From assembly GCA_024404125.1 (NCBI GenBank), contig JAKSQL010000024.1, positions 1-10,430 of the forward strand: a stretch of 10,430 bases of DNA. The letters are read 5' to 3'. This document shows, piece after piece, positions 1 to 4,072 of the stretch. The position numbers and the translations under genes are program-made. Source of the DNA: Clostridia bacterium (GTDB lineage: Bacteria > Bacillota > Clostridia > Oscillospirales > Acutalibacteraceae). Every line of letters starts with the position of its first letter. Position 1 is the first letter of the stretch. The notes beneath the pieces are model-generated. The model was given only the letters and a program-made list of their open reading frames with translations, made no database searches and was not told the DNA's origin.

Positions 1-1
1 A

Positions 2-172
2 ACCCTTTACGGTCACGCTTCGGCACTTTGCGTAAAGGTAGGGGACAACGTTAAGGCGGGTGACGTTATTGCCACTGTAGGCAGAACGGGTAACGCCACC
101 GGATACCATTTACATTTTGAGGTTAAAAGCGGAAGCCGCAACTTAAACCCCGCACCGTATATCGGATTATAA
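2..172 (+). CDS. M23 family (LytM/lysostaphin-type) metallopeptidase, C-terminal part
   Basis: Partial gene that enters from the left edge; 56 residues and a TAA stop are visible. The reading frame contains TLYGHAS near the start, a KVGDNVKAGDVIATVGRTGNATG stretch split as KVGDNVKAGDVIA and TVGRTGNATG, and then HLHFEV. This is the usual C-terminal half of an M23 peptidase: the first His of the HxH zinc/catalytic motif and its partner are the two His of HLHFE, and the GxTG loop precedes it. The family cleaves peptide cross-links in peptidoglycan, or acts as an EnvC/SpoIIQ-type activator when zinc ligands are lost. The N-terminal zinc ligands, any signal peptide and any coiled coil lie outside the window, so it cannot be told whether this copy is secreted or catalytically complete. 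The gene ends cleanly and is followed 18 nt later by a strong terminator, so it is the last gene of its transcript. Confidence 0.88.
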   Translation, partial: TLYGHASALCVKVGDNVKAGDVIATVGRTGNATGYHLHFEVKSGSRNLNPAPYIGL

Positions 173-190
173 TTTATAAAGAAAACATAA

Positions 191-222
191 GGGCAGTAAA
201 ACGTTCGTTTTACTGCCCTTTT
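191..222. terminator. Rho-independent terminator, shared-stem copy 1
   Basis: Perfect inverted repeat: GGGCAGTAAAACG (191-203) pairs with CGTTTTACTGCCC (206-218), followed by TTTT. It can also fold with a GTTC tetraloop. It ends the M23 transcript and, because A-rich sequence precedes the stem, may also stop the convergent XRE gene at 254-586. The same stem sequence recurs at 1843-1871, on the other side of the XRE/SLOG block. Confidence 0.85.
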
Positions 223-253
223 GCTTTATCTGAATTTATAAAATGTTTACTGT

Positions 254-586
254 TTAACCGTTAAAGAGGTTGTTACATTCGTCAATTAAATTTTCAACAA
301 TGCGAAGTTGTGACGGTGTAAGATGCCGTAATTTTTCAGCAAGAATAAGCAAATCTTTATCAATAATATCCCCTGTAAGTAAATAATCTGCACTCACATT
401 TAATGCGGCAGATATTTTCATAAGGTTTTCAGGGCGCATAGCGCGTTTGCCCGATTCTGCATAAGAAACAAATTGGGTTGTTACATCTGCTTTCTCGGCA
501 AGAGCTTCTTGTGTAAGGTTAAGTTTTTTGCGGCGTTCTATAATTCTTTTGCCTATTTCCTGCAAGCACAGTTCGTTATCTGACAT
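254..586 (-). CDS. XRE-family transcriptional regulator (cassette A)
   Basis: Predicted 110-residue cytoplasmic DNA-binding protein. An HTH_3 (Cro/C1-type) domain covers about residues 11-68: IGKRIIERRKKLNLTQEALA, then VTTQFVSYAESGKRAMRP as the recognition region, and an ALNVSADYLLTG ending typical of phage-like repressors. The last 35 residues (LTPSQLRIVENLIDE) look like a C-terminal dimerisation helix. The ATG at 586 is chosen over an upstream ATG at 667 because AGGGGCGAG lies just 5' of it and because the upstream extension would run through the promoter palindrome. It is divergent from the truncated SLOG gene at 711 and shares with it a 124-bp intergenic region holding a palindrome at 640-673, which fits autoregulation. 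The likely targets are its own promoter and the divergent gene. No phage genes are nearby, so an isolated two-gene cassette is likelier than a prophage remnant. Confidence 0.88.
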   Translation of the reverse strand: MSDNELCLQEIGKRIIERRKKLNLTQEALAEKADVTTQFVSYAESGKRAMRPENLMKISAALNVSADYLLTGDIIDKDLLILAEKLRHLTPSQLRIVENLIDECNNLFNG

Positions 587-611
587 CGTCTCGCCCCTTT
601 CTCTCTGTTTA

Positions 612-640
612 ATTATATCCACAACAAGCGATAAAATTAA
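612..640 (-). promoter_or_regulatory. Predicted promoter of cassette A XRE gene
   Basis: On the minus strand a perfect -10 TATAAT (617-612) is preceded 17 nt upstream by a weak -35, TTAATT (640-635). The start codon is 25 nt downstream of the -10. The -35 abuts the palindrome at 640-673. Assignment rests on sequence match only. Confidence 0.5.
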
Positions 641-673
641 GCGCGTACTGTTGACTTTTTTCAACAACGCGCT
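640..673. promoter_or_regulatory. Two-tier palindrome, candidate XRE operator between divergent promoters
   Basis: Outer arms AGCGCGT (640-646) and ACGCGCT (667-673) are exact reverse complements. Inner arms GTTGA (650-654) and TCAAC (661-665) are also exact. The spacing between outer and inner arms is 3 nt on the left and 1 nt on the right. The element covers the -35 and the spacer of the rightward promoter (651-678) and touches the -35 of the leftward XRE promoter, so a bound dimer could repress both. That it is bound by the adjacent XRE protein is inference. Confidence 0.55.
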
Positions 674-678
674 ATAAT
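651..678 (+). promoter_or_regulatory. Predicted sigma-A promoter of the truncated SLOG gene
   Basis: TTGACT (651-656), a 16-nt spacer, then a perfect TATAAT (673-678). The TTG start codon of the stub gene is 33 nt downstream of the -10. The promoter is intact although the gene it serves is truncated. Confidence 0.65.
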
Positions 679-710
679 TACAAATATATTATGATATTGG
701 AGAGAAAGAA

Positions 711-845
711 TTGAAAAATAGAACGGTTTGTTTTATCGGTCATAGAAGAATAGAAGATACACCGCAACTACGTGAACGGTTAAATAATCTTTTAATAAAA
801 CTGATTAAAAGCGGCATAACCGATTTTATAAAATATGCCACTTGA
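711..845 (+). pseudogene. Truncated SLOG (YpsA/DUF1273-like) gene, 5' stub of cassette A
   Basis: Reads from a TTG start (GGAG 8 nt upstream) for 44 codons: MKNRTVCFIGHRRIEDTPQL, then RERLNNLLIKLIKSGITDFI, then KYAT and TGA. The first 40 residues align without gaps to the intact protein at 1313-1816 (MNNHTCCFIGHRRINDTPQL, RERLQQLLLKLVKSGVTDYI), and the DNA is clearly homologous too. Similarity stops at codon 40, one residue before the FGD segment of the intact copy. From there the sequence is the 14-bp hairpin that ends the cassette B XRE gene, and the stop codon lies inside that hairpin. About 125 codons, including the conserved Asn, SD and SGT motifs, are missing, so no ligand-binding domain can form. 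Promoter and ribosome binding site remain, so a 44-residue peptide could still be made; no function is claimed for it. Confidence 0.82.
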
Positions 846-868
846 AAGTTTTAATTCAAGTGGCATAT
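833..868. terminator. Long hairpin, terminator of cassette B XRE gene
   Basis: Perfect 14-bp stem: ATATGCCACTTGAA (833-846) with TTCAAGTGGCATAT (855-868), 8-nt loop. On the minus strand the stem is followed by a T-rich run (TTTTAT), and it starts 3 nt beyond the TAA of the XRE gene at 872, which fits a terminator for that gene. It also forms the junction where homology of the truncated SLOG gene ends. Confidence 0.72.
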
Positions 869-871
869 ATA

Positions 872-1177
872 TTACTTTATGCTTTTTGCCAAAGCGATTA
901 GATTATCAAGCTGTTCGTTGCTTAAACCTTTTACGGCATCTGATAATTCCCGCGCTTTTGTCGGACTTTTGGTTTCGGTATCAAAAAACTCCTGCGGTGT
1001 GATTTTAAGATACTCACAAATAAAAAAGAACCCTGTCATAGACGGCAGATTTTTACCGCATTCGATATTATTTATATATGATGGACTTTGACCAATGGAT
1101 AAGCTCATATCACGGGCAGAAACACCTTTATTTATTCGTAATTGAATTAGTCTGTTAATGAAATCTTCTTTTTCCAT
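872..1177 (-). CDS. XRE-family transcriptional regulator (cassette B)
   Basis: Predicted 101-residue protein from the ATG at 1177. The HTH lies at about residues 8-62: LRINKGVSARDMSLSIGQ, then SPSYINNIECGKNLPSMTGF and ICEYLKITPQEFFD. The tail has a helix LSNEQLDNLIALAKSI resembling the C-terminal helix of the cassette A regulator. The RDMSLSIGQSPSYINNIE core is, from memory, very common in gut Clostridia; the regulon of this type is not known to me. An ATG three codons upstream (1186) leaves only 2 nt to the GAGG at 1192-1189, whereas the ATG at 1177 leaves 11 nt, so the shorter form is preferred with moderate certainty. It is divergent from the intact SLOG gene at 1313 and probably controls both promoters in the 135-bp gap. 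Overall sequence similarity to the cassette A regulator is low outside the HTH, so the two cassettes carry different repressors. Confidence 0.87.
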   Translation of the reverse strand: MEKEDFINRLIQLRINKGVSARDMSLSIGQSPSYINNIECGKNLPSMTGFFFICEYLKITPQEFFDTETKSPTKARELSDAVKGLSNEQLDNLIALAKSIK

Positions 1178-1203
1178 ACAGTACATCGCCTCATATATAT
1201 GAT

Positions 1204-1252
1204 TGTACTATATACACCTGCTTATTATATCGAGTATAAATTGTAATTTACA
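1204..1252. promoter_or_regulatory. Candidate operator half-sites in the cassette B divergent promoter
   Basis: Two TGTA...TACA dyads: TGTACTATATACA (1204-1216, TGTA/TACA arms only) and TGTAATTTACA (1242-1252, perfect 5-bp arms around a central T). The second directly abuts the -35 at 1253-1258; a minus-strand -10 TATAAT (1229-1224) for the XRE gene lies between them. Binding by the neighbouring XRE protein is inference. The sequence is unlike the cassette A palindrome, consistent with different repressors. Confidence 0.4.
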
Positions 1253-1281
1253 TTGACATAACAACTACAACTTGATAAAAT
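1253..1281 (+). promoter_or_regulatory. Predicted sigma-A promoter of the intact SLOG gene
   Basis: Perfect TTGACA (1253-1258), 17-nt spacer, TAAAAT (1276-1281). The start codon is 31 nt further on, with AGGAAGG (1300-1306) 6 nt before the ATG. Confidence 0.7.
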
Positions 1282-1312
1282 ATAAATAATACATATTACA
1301 GGAAGGCAAAAT

Positions 1313-1816
1313 ATGAATAATCATACTTGTTGCTTTATCGGTCACAGAAGAATAAACGATACACCGCAGCTGCGTGAGCGGCTTCAACAACTGTTGTTAA
1401 AACTTGTAAAAAGCGGCGTAACCGATTATATTTTCGGTGACCATTCGGCATTTGACACCTTATGCTATGAACAGGTGACCGAATTAAAAAAGTCGTATCC
1501 CGAAATCAAGCGGATAAATTTCAGGTGCAATTATGAAGATGCCGATGATTATACCATGCAATTTTTAGTTGCGGGATACGAAGAAAGTGTATGCCCGAAA
1601 GGAATTGAAAAGGCGGGGCGCACGCGTTATATTATGCGTAATCAGGCAATGATTTGTAAAAGTGATGTGTGCATTTTTTATTATGATGAAAAATATGTGC
1701 CGAAACCTAAAAAAGAGGGAAGTGGCAGTTTTGCAAAAACCAATTTGAAAAGCGGTACGGCAATAGCATATAAGTATGCCTTGCAAAAGGGAAAACAGAT
1801 ATATAATGTAAAGTGA
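1313..1816 (+). CDS. SLOG-superfamily protein, YpsA/DUF1273-like
   Basis: Intact 167-residue cytoplasmic protein with no membrane segment. Seen in order: CFIGHRRI (7-14), the first strand and glycine loop of a Rossmann-like fold; FGDHSAFDTLCYE (41-53), in the place of the usual G-x-D segment; a Tyr-rich middle; GRTRYIMRNQAMICKSD (102-118), with the conserved Arg and Asn, and the SD pair; and KSGTAIAYKYA (146-156), matching the GGT-type phosphate-binding turn near the C terminus. These are marks of the SLOG superfamily, whose members bind nucleotides or nucleotide derivatives; biochemical roles of YpsA-like members are poorly defined, and SLOG domains also occur as sensors in bacterial conflict systems. 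It has its own promoter and ribosome binding site and is divergent from the XRE gene at 872. A 5' fragment of a paralogue lies 600 bp upstream. The ligand and process are unknown. Confidence 0.85.
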   Translation: MNNHTCCFIGHRRINDTPQLRERLQQLLLKLVKSGVTDYIFGDHSAFDTLCYEQVTELKKSYPEIKRINFRCNYEDADDYTMQFLVAGYEESVCPKGIEKAGRTRYIMRNQAMICKSDVCIFYYDEKYVPKPKKEGSGSFAKTNLKSGTAIAYKYALQKGKQIYNVK

Positions 1817-1837
1817 AATTCAAATATAAGTCAGAAT

Positions 1838-1876
1838 AAAAAGGGCAGTAAAACGAAAGTTTTTACTGCCCTTTTT
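1838..1876. terminator. Bidirectional Rho-independent terminator, shared-stem copy 2
   Basis: GGGCAGTAAAA (1843-1853) pairs with TTTTACTGCCC (1861-1871) and is extended by an A5 run (1838-1842) facing a T5 run (1872-1876). The loop can form a C-GAAA-G tetraloop. It serves the SLOG gene (plus) and the hydrolase gene (minus), which converge here. The stem sequence is the same as at 191-218. Confidence 0.85.
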
Positions 1877-1881
1877 ATATA

Positions 1882-2856
1882 TCAGTCAAATTCTTTAAAG
1901 AAATCAAGTACGGCTTTTTCGTACGCTTCTTTGTTAATGAGATAGCTCATACCGTGGTCGGCTCCGGGAACAATAAGGAGTCGCTTTTTTGATTTGCATG
2001 CCTTGTAGTTCTCAAATGTCATATTTACGGGAACAAAAGTATCGTCAGTACCGTGAACAAAAAGTACGGGTATATCGGTAACGGACAGTGCATCAATAGT
2101 TGAATAACCGTCAACCGTAAGATTTATTCTGTCCTTACTGAGCGCGTTTACAAACGGCTCGCGGATACTGTAAGAAATGTGGAGATTATCTTCGGTAACG
2201 TGCTTAAAAATATCTTTTGCGCTTGTAAAACCGCAGTCTGCCATAATTCCGTGGACGTTTTCAAGGTCTTCAAACGATGATGCCATCAAAACGGTGGTAG
2301 CACCCATAGAAACACCTGCAAGATATATCGGTAATCCGTTACTTAAATTTTCGTTGACGTAGTTTACCCAGGTTTTGCAGTCAAAACGCTCTACCATACC
2401 AAAACCCATATAGTCGCCGCCGCTTTCTCCCTGACCGCGTTGCTCACAGTAAAGAACGGTAGCACCGCTATCGTGCCAAAAGTCCGCAATGGCACAAAAA
2501 TCGTTTACCCAAGAAGAGCGCCAACCGTGCATTGCTATAATTATTCTTTTCGCGTTTTTGCATTCTTTTATATGACCTATAAGTTTAGTGCCGTCGTCTG
2601 CCGTTGTTTCAACCTGATAAATACTTGTATCGCATTTAAGTTTTTCGGCAAGGTCTGCACATTTTTTTACTTCTTCGCGCTTTGCAAAGTCACCCATAAT
2701 TTTGTTTTTAACTTTGCCTATGGTTTTCGGCTCTGCGCGGTCAAGCGCTTCGCGCACCAAAGTTTTTGTGATAAGATACGAAACACCGCTTGCCGCCGCG
2801 GCGGTAAGAGCAGTAATACCTGCACCGATAAACAGTCCCTTTGCACCTTTTTTCAT
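1882..2856 (-). CDS. Membrane-anchored alpha/beta hydrolase (serine hydrolase)
   Basis: Predicted 324-residue protein. Residues 7-30 form one N-terminal hydrophobic segment (GLFIGAGITALTAAAASGVS), most likely a signal anchor that places the enzyme outside the membrane; a cleaved signal is not excluded. The rest is an alpha/beta hydrolase: AMHGWRSSW (108-116) supplies the oxyanion-hole HG, CEQRGQGESGG follows, the nucleophile elbow GVSMG puts Ser183 at the active site, VHGTDDTFVP supplies Asp272 and GADHGMSY supplies His301, so the triad is complete. It resembles the YqkD/BEM46-type hydrolases of Firmicutes; the substrate is unknown (ester or peptide). AAAGGAG 9 nt upstream of the ATG supports the start. 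It is a single-gene unit, convergent with the SLOG gene and divergent from the ldh-like gene. It seems ordinary chromosomal content, unlike the XRE/SLOG block beside it. Confidence 0.87.
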   Translation of the reverse strand: MKKGAKGLFIGAGITALTAAAASGVSYLITKTLVREALDRAEPKTIGKVKNKIMGDFAKREEVKKCADLAEKLKCDTSIYQVETTADDGTKLIGHIKECKNAKRIIIAMHGWRSSWVNDFCAIADFWHDSGATVLYCEQRGQGESGGDYMGFGMVERFDCKTWVNYVNENLSNGLPIYLAGVSMGATTVLMASSFEDLENVHGIMADCGFTSAKDIFKHVTEDNLHISYSIREPFVNALSKDRINLTVDGYSTIDALSVTDIPVLFVHGTDDTFVPVNMTFENYKACKSKKRLLIVPGADHGMSYLINKEAYEKAVLDFFKEFD

Positions 2857-2870
2857 TGCCGTTCACTCCT

Positions 2871-2898
2871 TTTACCATATTATACTGCTTATTATAAC
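2871..2898. promoter_or_regulatory. Divergent promoter region, hydrolase / ldh-like gene
   Basis: Plus strand: TTTACC (2871-2876), 16-nt spacer, TATAAC (2893-2898), a fair promoter for the ldh-like gene, whose GGAGG is at 2946-2950. Minus strand: two TATAAT boxes (2896-2891 and 2884-2879) for the hydrolase; neither has a good -35, and the nearer would start the message almost at the ribosome binding site. Sequence match only. Confidence 0.35.
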
Positions 2899-2958
2899 AC
2901 ATTTCTTTAAGGATATATGAATTTTTATTGAAAATAATAATATCCGGAGGTAAAAAAT

Positions 2959-3990
2959 ATGAAATTCGCTTTTTTCGATACCAAACCTTATGATAGAGAG
3001 TCTTTTGAAAGATGTCTTGAAAGTGAAAAAAACCTTGAGTTTAAGTTTTACGAAACAAAACTTAACGAGGATACTGTAACCCTTGCAAGCGGGTGTGACG
3101 GTGTTTGCGTTTTCGTAAACGATACCGTAAATAAAGAGGTAATAGATAAACTTTGCGATATGGGTGTAAAACTTATAGCGCTTCGCTGTGCGGGTTATAA
3201 CAAAGTAGACGTAAAGTATGCCTAGAAAAAAATACACATAGTTCACGTTCCCGCTTATTCAACCTATGCCGTAGCCGAACACGCGATTGCCATGCTTCTT
3301 ACTTCGGTAAGAAGAATTCATAAGGCGTATATCCGCACAAAAAGTTTTAATTTCAGTTTATCAGGCCTTACCGGCTTTGACCTGCACGGCAAAACGGTAG
3401 GGGTAATAGGTACGGGTAAAATCGGCAGAATTTTTATAGATATATGCAAAGGTTTTAATATGAATATTTTGGCTTATGATAAATATCCGTCATCAGAAGA
3501 AAACTACTATTCCGACCTTGATACTGTTATTGCCAAAAGCGATATAATATCGCTTCACTGTCCGTTAAACAAAGAAACCTATAATATTATTGACGGTAAC
3601 TGTATAGAAAAAATGAAAAAAGGTGTTATCATAATAAACACATCAAGAGGAGCGCTTATAGATGCCGAAAGTTTGCTTGAGGGGATAAAATCAAGAAAAA
3701 TAGGTGCCGCCTGTCTTGATGTTTACGAAGAGGAGTCAGATGTATTTTTTGAGGATTTTTCGGGTCATATAGTAGACGATGATATTCTTGCCCGTCTTAT
3801 TTCAATGCCCAATGTTATAGTAACTTCTCATCAAGCGTTTCTTACCGAAGAGGCATTAAGCAATATTGCCGAAACCACACTCTGCAATATAAAAGAGTTT
3901 TTTAAAAACGGAACAAGTGTAAACGAACTTTGCTATCATTGCGGCAAAATAGCAAACTGTAAGACACAGCGCATTGAAAAATGCTTTTAA
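2959..3990 (+). pseudogene. D-lactate dehydrogenase-type 2-hydroxyacid dehydrogenase interrupted by one in-frame TAG
   Basis: The reading frame runs 343 residues (about the usual family length of 330-340) with a single TAG at 3223-3225, codon 89. Before it, MKFAFFDTKPYDRESFE opens the catalytic domain and LIALRCAGYNKVDV matches the family. After it in the same frame come VPAYSTYAVAEHA, the NAD-binding loop VIGTGKIG (Gly151-Gly156), and catalytic Arg230 (NTSRGALID), Glu257 (DVYEE) and His291 (TSHQAFLT), counting the stop as residue 89. There is no frameshift or other lesion. The enzyme would reduce pyruvate (or another 2-keto acid such as phenylpyruvate) to the D-hydroxyacid with NADH. The piece before the stop (2959-3225) lacks the NAD domain. 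An ATG at 3292 could open a 232-residue piece, but I see no ribosome binding site for it. GGAGG 8 nt before the ATG supports the start. The tail CYHCGKIANCKTQRIEKC carries four Cys and extends past the usual end. Recent nonsense mutation, read-through or sequence error are all possible. Confidence 0.85.
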
Positions 3991-3995
3991 AAAAC

Positions 3996-4024
3996 TTGAC
4001 ATTTTTAAGGCAGGGGTGTATTAT
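3996..4024 (+). promoter_or_regulatory. Predicted sigma-A promoter of the feoAB operon
   Basis: Perfect TTGACA (3996-4001), 17-nt spacer, TATTAT (4019-4024). It begins 5 nt after the stop of the ldh-like gene, and no terminator separates the two. The expected transcription start (about 4031) falls at the edge of the palindrome at 4035-4052. Confidence 0.7.
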
Positions 4025-4034
4025 ATAAGACGTA

Positions 4035-4052
4035 AGTTAGCATATGCTAACT
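4035..4052. promoter_or_regulatory. 18-bp perfect palindrome, candidate DtxR/IdeR-type metal-responsive operator
   Basis: AGTTAGCATATGCTAACT is a perfect 18-bp palindrome placed just after the -10 of the feoAB promoter and 20 nt before its ATG. The TTAGC...GCTAA arms resemble the TTAGG/CCTAA arms of DtxR/IdeR boxes and do not resemble a Fur box (GATAATGATTATC). A metal-loaded repressor bound here would block initiation, so the operon would be expressed when iron (or manganese) is scarce. The regulator itself is not in the window. Confidence 0.65.
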
Positions 4053-4072
4053 AAACGGGAGATGGGAATTAA

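Noticed and set aside
587..667. Upstream in-frame ATG at 667 extending the cassette A XRE protein by 27 residues
   Set aside because: The extension crosses the -10/-35 and the palindrome, lacks a ribosome binding site and HTH homology, while the ATG at 586 has AGGGG in place.
254..1816. Prophage or integrative element as the source of the two XRE genes
   Set aside because: No integrase, excisionase, structural or replication gene and no clear att repeat; only the shared hairpins hint at mobility.
2440..2920. Long open frames on the plus strand antisense to the hydrolase gene
   Set aside because: They are shadows of the hydrolase codons: low-complexity Phe/Cys-rich translations, no ribosome binding site, no recognised domain.
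3223..3225. TAG as a sense codon (pyrrolysine or reassigned amber) in the ldh-like gene
   Set aside because: The antiporter gene ends in TAG at 10018-10020 shortly before a strong terminator, so TAG probably works as a normal stop. All other complete genes end in TAA or TGA, so the window cannot settle it fully.
2872..3246. 124-aa minus-strand frame across the start of the ldh-like gene
   Set aside because: It runs over the ldh start and divergent promoter region; translation is Phe/Tyr/Ile-rich shadow sequence with no family match.
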